Shown piece by piece: positions 24,139 through 33,215 of a stretch of 39,638 bases of DNA; within the stretch, counting starts at the first letter, position 1; each line of letters begins with the position of its first letter. The stretch is taken from positions 1 to 39,638 of the forward strand of contig JACQCD010000009.1 in the NCBI GenBank assembly GCA_016201825.1. The letters run 5' to 3'. Source of the stretch: Nitrospirota bacterium (GTDB taxonomy: Bacteria; Nitrospirota; Nitrospiria; 2-01-FULL-66-17). Made by a program: the position numbers and the translations under genes. The notes under the pieces are model-generated. The model searched no databases and was not told the origin of the DNA. It saw nothing but the letters and a program-made list of their open reading frames with translations.

Positions 24139-24167
24139 TTGACGGCCTAAAATTGAACGTGTTACAA
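24139..24167 (+). promoter_or_regulatory. candidate promoter of the nuo operon
   Basis: TTGACG (24139-24144), 17-nt spacer, TTACAA (24162-24167). The -35 box is good and the -10 box weak. It lies 42 bp upstream of nuoA. Confidence 0.35.
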
Positions 24168-24208
24168 CCAGCCTCCTGGTAGCGCGTCCGGTATCCTGTG
24201 GGTCATCC

Positions 24209-24592
24209 ATGACAGCCAGTCTGGAGTTTTCGACGTACCTCTTTCACTACGCGCCGATCGTGGTGTTTATCGCGATCGCCGCGGCGTTCGGGGTCGGCAC
24301 GCTCGTGCTCAGCTACGTGGTGCATCCGCGGATCTTCTCATCGGAGAAACTCTCGGCCTATGAGTGCGGGAGCGAACCGATATCCGACGCGCGGATGCCG
24401 TTCCCGGTCCGGTACTACATCATCGCGATGCTCTTCGTCATCTTCGACGTCGAGCTGGTCTTCCTCTATCCCTGGGCGGTCGCGTTCGATAAGATCGGTC
24501 TGTTCGGTTTGATCGAGATGATCATCTTCATTGCGTTGTTTGTCGCGGGCTATGCCTACGCGTGGCGGAAGGGGGCACTGGAGTGGGATTGA
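24209..24592 (+). CDS. nuoA: NADH-quinone oxidoreductase subunit A
   Basis: 127 residues, three membrane helices. 'KLSAYECGSEP' is the conserved loop with Cys, and 'RYYIIAMLFVIFDVELVFLYPWA' the second helix with its acidic residues. It is a membrane-arm subunit near the quinone site, and the first gene of a 12-gene complex I operon. Its last 33 nt are duplicated 74 bp downstream (24634-24666). Confidence 0.95.
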   Translation: MTASLEFSTYLFHYAPIVVFIAIAAAFGVGTLVLSYVVHPRIFSSEKLSAYECGSEPISDARMPFPVRYYIIAMLFVIFDVELVFLYPWAVAFDKIGLFGLIEMIIFIALFVAGYAYAWRKGALEWD

Positions 24593-24656
24593 CGAGCACG
24601 CGTAGGCGGGGGATTCGGATACAAAGAGGCGTGGCGTGGCGGAAGGGGGCGCTCGA

Positions 24657-24666
<10 letters not shown>
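24560..24666 (+). repeat. duplicated nuoA tail, with an inverted repeat
   Basis: 24560-24592 and 24634-24666 match at 31 of 33 bases; each ends in the sequence coding ALEWD-stop or its derivative. In addition CCTACGCGTG (24555-24564) has its exact reverse complement at 24597-24606. The second copy supplies the ribosome binding site and GTG of nuoB. Confidence 0.85.
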
Positions 24667-25187
<521 letters not shown>

Positions 25188-25189
25188 CC

Positions 25190-25804
25190 ATGAACCCGGT
25201 AGCCGAAACGATCAAAGTGAGATTTCCACACGCCTTCGTGCGCGCCGCCGAGTTTCGGGGCGATCTGGCGGTCGAAGTGAAGCGCGAGGGGCTGCTCGAT
25301 GTCGCGCACTACCTGCGCGAAGATCCGGGGATGGATTACGACTACATCGTGCACGTCAGTTCGGTCGATTGGCTCGGCGAGCCGGTGCGGTTCGAAGTGG
25401 TGTGGGAGGTCTACTCCGTCATTCGCCGCCACCGCATTCGGATCAAGACCCGCGTGCCCGAATCCGACCCCGTTGTCGAATCGCTCACGTTGCTTTGGAA
25501 GGGCGCCGAGTTCATGGAGCGCGAGGTCTACGACATGATGGGTATTCGGTTCGCCCACCATCCCGACCTTCGCCGGATCCTCATGCCCGACGAGTACACC
25601 GAGGGATATCCCCTCCGCAAAGATTTCCCTCTCGTCGGCAAGGGCTGGCGCGACACGTTCGAGTTTATTGAGGGCGGAAGCGTCACTTTAGATGTGGGGG
25701 CCCATCCGGATAAGGCAAGACGGTCCTCCGATGCCCCCACGCCCCCGGTCTCTCCCGGCGGAGCCGGGACCCGGCCGTCCACACCCCCGGCTCCCGGGGC
25801 GTAG
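25190..25804 (+). CDS. nuoC: NADH-quinone oxidoreductase subunit C
   Basis: 204 residues, 2 bp after nuoB. 'EREVYDMMGIRFAHHPDLRRILMPDEYTEGYPLRKDFPL' (residues about 107-145) is the conserved 30-kDa subunit block. The C-terminal 35 residues are Pro/Ser/Gly-rich and look unstructured. NuoC lines the peripheral arm and is separate from NuoD here, unlike the E. coli NuoCD fusion. Confidence 0.93.
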   Translation: MNPVAETIKVRFPHAFVRAAEFRGDLAVEVKREGLLDVAHYLREDPGMDYDYIVHVSSVDWLGEPVRFEVVWEVYSVIRRHRIRIKTRVPESDPVVESLTLLWKGAEFMEREVYDMMGIRFAHHPDLRRILMPDEYTEGYPLRKDFPLVGKGWRDTFEFIEGGSVTLDVGAHPDKARRSSDAPTPPVSPGGAGTRPSTPPAPGA

Positions 25805-25809
25805 CGGTC

Positions 25810-27033
25810 ATGCCGACGACGCCCGCCCAGCCTCCGGTCTTCACGCAGAAAAAGCTGCCGCTGCTGCGGACCGAGGAGCTCATGCTCAATATGGGGCCGC
25901 AGCACCCCAGCACCCACGGCGTGCTCAAGGTCGTCCTCGAGCTCGAGGGCGAGCGGATCATGAAGGCGACGCCGGTGATGGGCTTTTTGCACCGGGGCGT
26001 CGAGAAGCTTGCCGAGGACGGGACGTACCACCAATTCATTCCGCACACCGACCGGCTCGACTACGTCTGCGCGATGTACAACAACTTTGCCTACGTTCGG
26101 GCCGTCGAGAAGTTGCTCGACCTGAAGGTGCCCGAGCGGTCGGAGTACCTGCGAACGATCGTGGCCGAGGTCCAGCGCATCATCGGGCACCTGTTCTGGC
26201 TCGGGACCCAGGCGCTCGACATCGGCGCCATGACCGTCTTCTTCTACACGTTTCGCGAGCGGGAGTTCCTGCTCGACTGGTTCGACCAGCTCTGCGGCGC
26301 GCGGTTGACGACGAGCTGGTACCGGATCGGCGGGGTCGAGCGAGACGTCAGCCAGGACCTCATCGGCCAGCTTCGTTACTTCATGAAGGAGTTCCCGCCG
26401 AAGATCGACGAGTACAACGTCCTTCTGGAGAAGAACCGGATCTGGATCGCGCGGACGAAGGGGATCGCGATCATTTCGGCTGAGGACGCGCTGAGCTTCG
26501 GCCTGTCGGGGCCCACGCTGCGCGGGTCGGGTGTCGAGTACGATCTGCGCAAGGCCGAGCCGTACGGCGCTTACGATCAGGTGGAGTGGAGCGTGCCGAT
26601 CGGCGTGAACGGCGACACCTACGACCGGTATTGGATCCGGATCGAGGAGCTCAAGGAAAGCAGCAAGATCATCACCCAGTGCCTGGACAAACTGCCCGAG
26701 GGGCCGATCATGGCCGACGTGCCGCAGATCGTGGCGCCGACCAAGGATCGCGTGTTCACCAACCTCGAGAGCATGATCATGCAGTTCAAGTTCTTTTCCG
26801 TGGGGTTCCCGATGCCCAAGGGGGAGATTTACTGCGGCACCGAGGCGCACAAGGGCGAGTTGGGTTTCTACATCGTCAGCAACGGCGAGGGCAAACCGTA
26901 CCGTTTGAAGATCCGCGCGCCCTCGTTCATCCACATGGGCGCGTTCGACCACATGTCGCGGGGGTACATGATCGCCGACGTCGTCACCATCTTCGGGACC
27001 TACGACATCGTGATGGGGGAGTGCGATCGGTAA
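25810..27033 (+). CDS. nuoD: NADH-quinone oxidoreductase subunit D
   Basis: 407 residues. 'MGPQHPSTHGVLKVVLELEGE' and 'HRGVEKL' carry the quinone-site His; 'DRLDYVCAMYNN' and the late 'MGECDR' end are standard 49-kDa subunit features. It forms much of the quinone cavity with NuoB. Five bp follow nuoC, and nuoG starts 2 bp after its stop. Confidence 0.95.
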   Translation: MPTTPAQPPVFTQKKLPLLRTEELMLNMGPQHPSTHGVLKVVLELEGERIMKATPVMGFLHRGVEKLAEDGTYHQFIPHTDRLDYVCAMYNNFAYVRAVEKLLDLKVPERSEYLRTIVAEVQRIIGHLFWLGTQALDIGAMTVFFYTFREREFLLDWFDQLCGARLTTSWYRIGGVERDVSQDLIGQLRYFMKEFPPKIDEYNVLLEKNRIWIARTKGIAIISAEDALSFGLSGPTLRGSGVEYDLRKAEPYGAYDQVEWSVPIGVNGDTYDRYWIRIEELKESSKIITQCLDKLPEGPIMADVPQIVAPTKDRVFTNLESMIMQFKFFSVGFPMPKGEIYCGTEAHKGELGFYIVSNGEGKPYRLKIRAPSFIHMGAFDHMSRGYMIADVVTIFGTYDIVMGECDR

Positions 27034-27034
27034 C

Positions 27035-29704
27035 ATGAGCGAAGACTTAATCTCAATTATCGACCAGAAGGCCACCATTGAGCTGACCGTCGACGACGAG
27101 AAGGTTTCGGTGCCCGAAGGCACGTCGATTTACGATGCGGTCATCGGGATGGGCAAGACCATCCCGAGCATGTGCTACCACTACACGTTCAATCCGTTCG
27201 GATCCTGCGGCGTGTGCCTCGTCGAGGTTGAGGGCAAGAAGGCCCCGGTGCGCTCGTGCACGTCGCCGGTCGTGGCGGGGATGATCGTCCGGGTCGACAC
27301 CAAGACGATGTTCGACGCGCGCAAGAAGGCCGTCGAGAAGCACCTCCAGACGCACCCGCTCGACTGTCCGGTGTGCGACGCGGACGGCCACTGCGAGCTC
27401 CAGGACATGAGCTTCAACTTCGGGATCACCCAGATCGGCGAGGTGAAGCAAAAGGGGTTGCCCGAAGATCGGCGCAGCACGGTGCTCGATTTCAACATGA
27501 ACCGTTGCATCCTGTGCGCGCAGTGCATCAACATCTGCAAGGAAGTCGTGATGGTCGACGCTCTCCAGTTCTTCAAGAAGGGCGGTTTCACGCACGTGGT
27601 GGCCAAGGGCGACTCCGCGCTGGAGTGCGAGTTCTGCGGCGACTGCCTCGCGGTGTGCCCGGTGGGCGCGATCACGAACAAGTTCTCGAAGTACCTCTAC
27701 AAGCCGTGGCAGCTCACGAAGACCGTGACCGCGTGTAACTACTGCGCGGACGGCTGCCAGATGCGAGTCGAAGTGACCGACCACACCGTCGTGCGCGTCA
27801 CCTCGCTCCTGTCGTGGAAGGACAAGTGGGACGACCACGCGGCGACGGCCGACGGCCACGGCGGCTTGTGCGTGAAGGGCCGGTTCGGCTTCGCGTACAT
27901 CAACAGTTCAGAGCGGCTCAAGAAGCCGTTGATCCGGAAGAACGGCGCGCTGGCGGAGGCGTCGTGGTTCGAGGCGACGGCCGAGGTCGCCAAGCGTTTG
28001 AAGGCGATCAAGGCGGCGCACGGCCCGGACGCCATCGCGGGGCTCATCACCGCGCGCTGTACGAATGAGGACCTGTACGCGTTCCAAAAGTTCATGCGGC
28101 GGACGGTGGGCACCAATCAGCTCGATTCGAGCGCGCGGTACGGCCACGCGAGCTATTGCGCCGCGATGGAGCACGCGCTGGGCGCGGCGCAACCGACCGT
28201 CTCGTTCCATGACGTCACGTTCGCCAACACGGTTCTGGTGGTGGGGTCCGACGTGACGGAAACCAACCCCATTCTCGCGCTGCGCATCAAGGACGGGCTG
28301 AGCAACTACCACGCCCAGGTGATCGTGGCGCACCCCGTGCGGACCAACCTCGTCAAGCTTGCCCCGTTCCCGTATACGATCGCGGTCGGGTCCGAGGGCG
28401 CGTTCGTTCAGGGACTGACGAAGGCCGTGATCGAAGGGGGGCTGGTCCCTCAACGGGTCGCGTCCGAACATCCGACGGCGACCGCCGTGCTGCAGACGGC
28501 CGTGGCGAGCCTCTCGTGGGAGGCGCTGGAATCGGCCACGGGTCTGTCGCGCGAGACGTTCGCCGAGGCCGCGAAGGCGTTCGTCAGCGGCGAGCGCCGC
28601 GTGATCGTGCTGGGCGAGCAGATCGTGAACCGACCGGACGGCTACCAGAACGTGCTGCGAGTCGCCGACCTGATGCTGGCCACGGGCATGATCGGCCAAC
28701 CCGGCTCGGGAGTGATCCGCCCGTGCGAGGAGAACAACGAGCGCGGCGCCGTGGTCGTGGGCGCGATGGCCGATCGCCTGCCCGGCGGGTTGCGGTACGA
28801 TGATCCCGCCGCGCGGGCTCGCGTGGCCGCCGCATGGGGCGGCTCGCTGCCGTCCGGCGGCGCGACGCTGGCGGAGATCGTGGACGGCATCCGTTCGGGC
28901 CGGATCAAAGCCCTGTACGCGATCGGCGAGAATCCGCTCGGGACGCTCCCGGCGAGTGCGGGCGTGCGCGAAGCGCTGTCCCGGCTCGAGCTGCTGGTCT
29001 CGCAGGATGCGTTCCTGACCGACACCGGCGCGATGGCCCACGTGGTCCTGCCGGCGGCGCTCGCGGCCGAAAAGGACGGGACGTTCCTGGACGGCCACGG
29101 CCGCCTCCAACCCGTTGTCCGCGCCCTCGACGCGAAGGGCGAAGCCCGTCCCGATTGGGCGATCGTAACTGAGATTGCGCAACTGATGGGTGCGTCGCTG
29201 GATTACACCGAGGCCGAGGAGATCCGCCGCGAGCTGCTGCAGATTGTCCCCGCGGCGTTCGACGCCGGCCCCGCTGCCCTGCGTGACGGTCTCGATGGTG
29301 AGGTCGCGTTGCGTTACGCGCAGCCGGCGGTGGCGGCCGATGCTCCGTCGAGCGAGTATCCCTTCGAGCTGTCGCTGTACCAGGTTCTCTCCCATTCCGG
29401 GAAGATGTCGACCCGGGACAAGGGGCTGTTGGAGATCGACGCGAAGAGCCGGTTGCAGATCGCCGCGAAAGACGCCGAATCGCTGGGCGTGGTCTCGGGC
29501 GATCGGGTGAAGGTGTCGTCGCCGCTGGGATCAGTCGAGGTCCGCATCGACGTCAACGGAGATCTCCCTCACGGGATGTGTCGGTTCCCCGAACACTTCA
29601 ACGACCCGGCGGTGAAGGACGTGTTGCCAATGTGGGTGGATCCGGTGAGCAAGGCGCCGGCGTTCAAGGCCGGTCGGGTGAGGATCGAGAAGGTCGTCCC
29701 GTGA
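27035..29704 (+). CDS. nuoG: NADH-quinone oxidoreductase subunit G
   Basis: 889 residues. N-terminal [2Fe-2S] domain: C-x11-C-x2-C-x13-C from about residue 47. Then H-x3-C-x2-C-x5-C ('HPLDCPVCDADGHC'), then two 4Fe-4S sets ('CILCAQCINIC', 'CEFCGDCLAVC'), then a molybdopterin-oxidoreductase-like part with its own 4Fe-4S motif ('CNYCADGC'). It carries electrons from NuoF toward NuoI. The NADH-binding NuoE and NuoF genes are not next to it. Its stop overlaps the nuoI GTG. Confidence 0.94.
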   Translation: MSEDLISIIDQKATIELTVDDEKVSVPEGTSIYDAVIGMGKTIPSMCYHYTFNPFGSCGVCLVEVEGKKAPVRSCTSPVVAGMIVRVDTKTMFDARKKAVEKHLQTHPLDCPVCDADGHCELQDMSFNFGITQIGEVKQKGLPEDRRSTVLDFNMNRCILCAQCINICKEVVMVDALQFFKKGGFTHVVAKGDSALECEFCGDCLAVCPVGAITNKFSKYLYKPWQLTKTVTACNYCADGCQMRVEVTDHTVVRVTSLLSWKDKWDDHAATADGHGGLCVKGRFGFAYINSSERLKKPLIRKNGALAEASWFEATAEVAKRLKAIKAAHGPDAIAGLITARCTNEDLYAFQKFMRRTVGTNQLDSSARYGHASYCAAMEHALGAAQPTVSFHDVTFANTVLVVGSDVTETNPILALRIKDGLSNYHAQVIVAHPVRTNLVKLAPFPYTIAVGSEGAFVQGLTKAVIEGGLVPQRVASEHPTATAVLQTAVASLSWEALESATGLSRETFAEAAKAFVSGERRVIVLGEQIVNRPDGYQNVLRVADLMLATGMIGQPGSGVIRPCEENNERGAVVVGAMADRLPGGLRYDDPAARARVAAAWGGSLPSGGATLAEIVDGIRSGRIKALYAIGENPLGTLPASAGVREALSRLELLVSQDAFLTDTGAMAHVVLPAALAAEKDGTFLDGHGRLQPVVRALDAKGEARPDWAIVTEIAQLMGASLDYTEAEEIRRELLQIVPAAFDAGPAALRDGLDGEVALRYAQPAVAADAPSSEYPFELSLYQVLSHSGKMSTRDKGLLEIDAKSRLQIAAKDAESLGVVSGDRVKVSSPLGSVEVRIDVNGDLPHGMCRFPEHFNDPAVKDVLPMWVDPVSKAPAFKAGRVRIEKVVP

Positions 29705-30252
29705 CGCTCAAAGAACTATTCGACAAGGCGGTGCTGCGGGAGATCCTGGACGGATTGAAGACCACGTTCAAGCACTTGTTCGTCAAGCCCGTCACGTTCC
29801 AATACCCGCACGAGAAGCGCGCGATTCCCGACGCGCATCGCGGCGCCTTGTGCCTGCTGCGCTACGACGACGGGGCCGAGCGGTGCGTGGGCTGCGATCT
29901 GTGCGAGGCGGCGTGCCCGTCGCGGTGCATCAAGGTCGTCAGCGAGGAAGATCCCGAGACGCCGCTCCGGCGGATCGCGACCGAGTTCTACATCGACATC
30001 ACCAAGTGCGTGTTCTGCGGGTTCTGCGTCGAGGCGTGCCCCGTCAATGCGCTGGCCATGACCAAGATGTACGAGTACTCGACGGCCAACAAACGCGACC
30101 TGATGTTCGACAAGCCCAAGCTCTACCAGATCGGCGACCAGATGCTGGTCGACGCCAAGAAATACCTCGTCGCCCACAACCAGGAAGAGAACGACGAGGC
30201 GGCCATGCAGTATCGGTACAAGTTCCCCTACGCGCCGGCGAAGAAGAGCTGA
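29701..30252 (+). CDS. nuoI: NADH-quinone oxidoreductase subunit I
   Basis: 183 residues from GTG 29701 (GTGA overlap with nuoG). Two 4Fe-4S motifs, 'CVGCDLCEAACP' and 'CVFCGFCVEACP', bind clusters N6a and N6b that pass electrons to NuoB. It follows nuoG directly, with no nuoH between, which is the usual position of that gene. Confidence 0.95.
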   Translation: MTLKELFDKAVLREILDGLKTTFKHLFVKPVTFQYPHEKRAIPDAHRGALCLLRYDDGAERCVGCDLCEAACPSRCIKVVSEEDPETPLRRIATEFYIDITKCVFCGFCVEACPVNALAMTKMYEYSTANKRDLMFDKPKLYQIGDQMLVDAKKYLVAHNQEENDEAAMQYRYKFPYAPAKKS

Positions 30253-30260
30253 CGGCCGGA

Positions 30261-30884
30261 ATGAGCGTCGTCTTCTTCTATTACTTCGCGGCGGTCACGA
30301 TCATCAGCGGCGTCCTGACCATCACGTTTCGCAGCCCCGTCCACTGCGGCGTGGCGCTCGTCACCCTGCTCCTGCACATCGCGGGGTTCTTCATCCTGCT
30401 CAACGCGGAGTTCATCGCGGCGGTTCAAGTCATCGTCTACGCCGGCGCGATTTTGGTCTTGTATCTCTTCGTGATCATGCTGCTCAACCTCAAGACCGAG
30501 GAACGAGTGTTTCACCGGCGCTACGCCGTGGTCAGCCTCCTGATGCTGGGCATCGTGGGCCAGGTAGCGGTCCTGGTCCTGCGTTCCCCCTACGCCGGCG
30601 TGCCCGGCACGGCGACCCCCGAACTGGTGCTCGCCGTGGGACAGACCCGCGCGATCGGCATCACGATGTTTTCGGACTACCTGCTGCCCTTCGAACTGAT
30701 CGGCCTCTACCTGTTGGCCGCGATCATCGGCGCGATCGTGCTGGCCAAGACCCCCGGGATGCAAGAGCGCAAGGCGCAGTTGGAGACCGTGCCGGCCGGC
30801 GCTTCGCCCGACGGGAACGCGGCGGCAGTGGAACCCGCCGGCGTGACGGCGCGCGGCGATGAAGGAGGCCGCGGCCACCGATGA
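30261..30884 (+). CDS. nuoJ: NADH-quinone oxidoreductase subunit J
   Basis: 207 residues, five hydrophobic helices. 'VIVYAGAILVLYLFVIMLLN' is the conserved TM3 with its pi-bulge segment. The tail (from about residue 172) is soluble and Ala/Gly/Pro-rich. Its stop overlaps the nuoK start (ATGA). Confidence 0.93.
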   Translation: MSVVFFYYFAAVTIISGVLTITFRSPVHCGVALVTLLLHIAGFFILLNAEFIAAVQVIVYAGAILVLYLFVIMLLNLKTEERVFHRRYAVVSLLMLGIVGQVAVLVLRSPYAGVPGTATPELVLAVGQTRAIGITMFSDYLLPFELIGLYLLAAIIGAIVLAKTPGMQERKAQLETVPAGASPDGNAAAVEPAGVTARGDEGGRGHR

Positions 30885-31183
30885 TCACGCTCACGCACTA
30901 CCTCGTCGTCAGCACGATCCTTTTTGCGCTCGGTTTGCTCGGCGTTCTGATCCGCCGGAATTTCATCATCGTCCTCATGTCGGTGGAAATGATGCTCAAC
31001 GCCGCGAACCTCAACCTGGTCGCGTTCTCCTACTACCTCCACTCGCTCACCGGCCAGATCGTCGCGCTCTTCGTGATCGCGATCGCCGCGGGAGAGGCCG
31101 CGGTCGGGCTCGCGATCATCGTGGTGATTTTCCGCGGCAAGATCGCGACCAACGTCGATCAGATCAATCTCTTGAAATGGTGA
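30881..31183 (+). CDS. nuoK: NADH-quinone oxidoreductase subunit K
   Basis: 100 residues, three helices. 'IVLMSVEMMLNAANLNLVAF' contains the key TM2 glutamate and 'AAGEAAVGLAIIV' the TM3 glutamate of the proton path. Standard length for NuoK. Confidence 0.95.
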   Translation: MITLTHYLVVSTILFALGLLGVLIRRNFIIVLMSVEMMLNAANLNLVAFSYYLHSLTGQIVALFVIAIAAGEAAVGLAIIVVIFRGKIATNVDQINLLKW

Positions 31184-31220
31184 GGTCCGACCCCATCGCC
31201 ATCGGCGACCCGGTCTAGTC

Positions 31221-33215
31221 GTGCTCTCCGTCGTCCTCATCCCGCTGCTCCCTCTTCTGGCCGTCCTGATCAACGGTGTCTTCGGCCGGAAGTACCTCAA
31301 AGAGTCGGCGCACTACTTCGCCGTGGGCGCGGTCGCGATCTCGTTCATCCTCTCGATCTCGCTCCTGATGCAGATGATGTCCGGCGCCATGCCGATCGAC
31401 GTGACCGTGTACTCGTGGGTCTTCGGCGGCGGGATCGACATCCCGATCGGATTCCTCATCGATCCGCTGTCCTCGGTGATGCTGATGGTGGTGACGGGGG
31501 TCGGGCTGCTCATTCACATCTATTCGATCGGTTACATGCACGGGGACGAGGGGTACTACCGGTTCTTCACCTACCTCAACCTGTTCATGGTGTCGATGCT
31601 CCTGCTCGTGATGGGGGACAACTACCTCGTTCTCTTCATCGGGTGGGAAGGCGTGGGTCTGTGTTCGTACCTGCTGATCGCGTTTTGGTTCGAGAAGGAG
31701 TCGGCGATCAAGGCGGGGACGAAGGCGTTCGTCGTCAATCGAATCGGCGACGCGGGATTCTTGATTGCCATCTTTTTGATCGCCCAGCAGTTCGGCACGC
31801 TCAACTACCTCGAGGTCTTCGACCGCGCGCACCAACTCTCGACCGGGATGGCGACGGCGATCGCGCTGTGCCTCTTCATCGGCGCGATCGGCAAGTCGGC
31901 GCAGATCCCGCTCTACACGTGGTTGCCCGACGCGATGGAGGGCCCCACGCCGGTCAGCGCGCTCATCCACGCCGCGACGATGGTGACCGCCGGCGTCTAC
32001 ATGGTGGTACGTAACCACGCGATCTACGACCTCGCGCCGATTGCCATGACGGTCGTCGCCGTGACCGGTGGCGCGACCGCGATCTTCGCCGCGCCGATCG
32101 GCCTCGTGCAGACCGACATCAAACGCGTCCTCGCCTATTCCACGGTCAGCCAATTGGGCTACATGTTCCTCGGCTGCGGCGTGGGGGCGTACGCCGCGGC
32201 GATCTTCCACCTCGTCACCCACGCGTTCTTCAAGGCCTTGCTCTTCCTCGGCTCGGGGAGCGTGATCCACGCGTTAGGTGGGGAGCAGGACATCCGCAAG
32301 ATGGGGGGCCTCAAGGCCGAAATTCCCGTGACGGCGCTCACGTTCCTCGTCGGCACGATCGCGATCGCGGGGCTGCCGCCTCTCGCGGGGTTTTGGAGCA
32401 AGGACGAAATTCTGGGCATGGCGTTCAAGGGCGGTCACCCCGTCCTCTGGCTCGTGGGCATGACCGGTGCGTTCCTCACGTCCTTTTACATGTTCCGCCT
32501 CTTCTACGTCACGTTCACGGGCGAGACGCGGATGGAGCCCGCAGTGGCCCACCACGTCCACGAGTCGCCCTCGGTCATGACCGTGCCGTTGATGATTTTA
32601 GCGGGTTTGTCGCTCCTCGGCGGTGTGCTCCTGGGCTTTCCGCCTGAGCAGGGCTGGTTGCACGACTTCCTCGCGCCGATGATCGCGGGCGAGGGCGCGG
32701 AAGCCCACCACGACTTCGAGATCGTCGATCTCGCGTTAATGGCTGGATCGGTCCTGGTCGCGCTGGCGGGGTGGTGGACGGCGTATACGATGTACGTCCG
32801 CAAGCCGGAGCTGGCGCCGTTCTGGGCGGCGCGCTTTCGCGGTGCACACACGCTGCTCTTGAATAAGTACTGGGTGGACGAGGCGTACGACGCGGTGTTC
32901 GTCGAGCCTTCGAAGCGGCTGGGGCGCGCGTGGGGAGTGTTCGATCGGATCGTGATCGACGGGATCGTCAACGGCGTCGGCCGATTGACCACGAGCGGCG
33001 CGTGGCTCTCCACGTGGATCGAGAAGTACATCCTCTACGGCTTCTTGAACGTCATCGGCTACAGCAACCACCTGGGCGCGCGGGTCCTTCGGCGTTTGCA
33101 AACCGGCTATGTCCACCATTATGCATTCATCGTGGTCGTCGGCCTCTTCCTCATGGTGTACGTGATCTTGTGGTGGCACGGAGACAACTTCTCCGGCCTG
33201 TTGGTGCCGCGATGA
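31221..33215 (+). CDS. nuoL: NADH-quinone oxidoreductase subunit L
   Basis: 664 residues from GTG 31221. TM5 Glu in 'FIGWEGVGLCSYLLI', TM7 Lys in 'GAIGKSAQIPLYTWLPDAM', His-rich middle 'HLVTHAFFKALLFLGSGSVIHAL' and 'GFWSKDEIL' complete an antiporter-like channel. From about residue 500 the C-terminus includes the long amphipathic lateral helix. Its stop overlaps the first nuoM start. Confidence 0.94.
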   Translation: MLSVVLIPLLPLLAVLINGVFGRKYLKESAHYFAVGAVAISFILSISLLMQMMSGAMPIDVTVYSWVFGGGIDIPIGFLIDPLSSVMLMVVTGVGLLIHIYSIGYMHGDEGYYRFFTYLNLFMVSMLLLVMGDNYLVLFIGWEGVGLCSYLLIAFWFEKESAIKAGTKAFVVNRIGDAGFLIAIFLIAQQFGTLNYLEVFDRAHQLSTGMATAIALCLFIGAIGKSAQIPLYTWLPDAMEGPTPVSALIHAATMVTAGVYMVVRNHAIYDLAPIAMTVVAVTGGATAIFAAPIGLVQTDIKRVLAYSTVSQLGYMFLGCGVGAYAAAIFHLVTHAFFKALLFLGSGSVIHALGGEQDIRKMGGLKAEIPVTALTFLVGTIAIAGLPPLAGFWSKDEILGMAFKGGHPVLWLVGMTGAFLTSFYMFRLFYVTFTGETRMEPAVAHHVHESPSVMTVPLMILAGLSLLGGVLLGFPPEQGWLHDFLAPMIAGEGAEAHHDFEIVDLALMAGSVLVALAGWWTAYTMYVRKPELAPFWAARFRGAHTLLLNKYWVDEAYDAVFVEPSKRLGRAWGVFDRIVIDGIVNGVGRLTTSGAWLSTWIEKYILYGFLNVIGYSNHLGARVLRRLQTGYVHHYAFIVVVGLFLMVYVILWWHGDNFSGLLVPR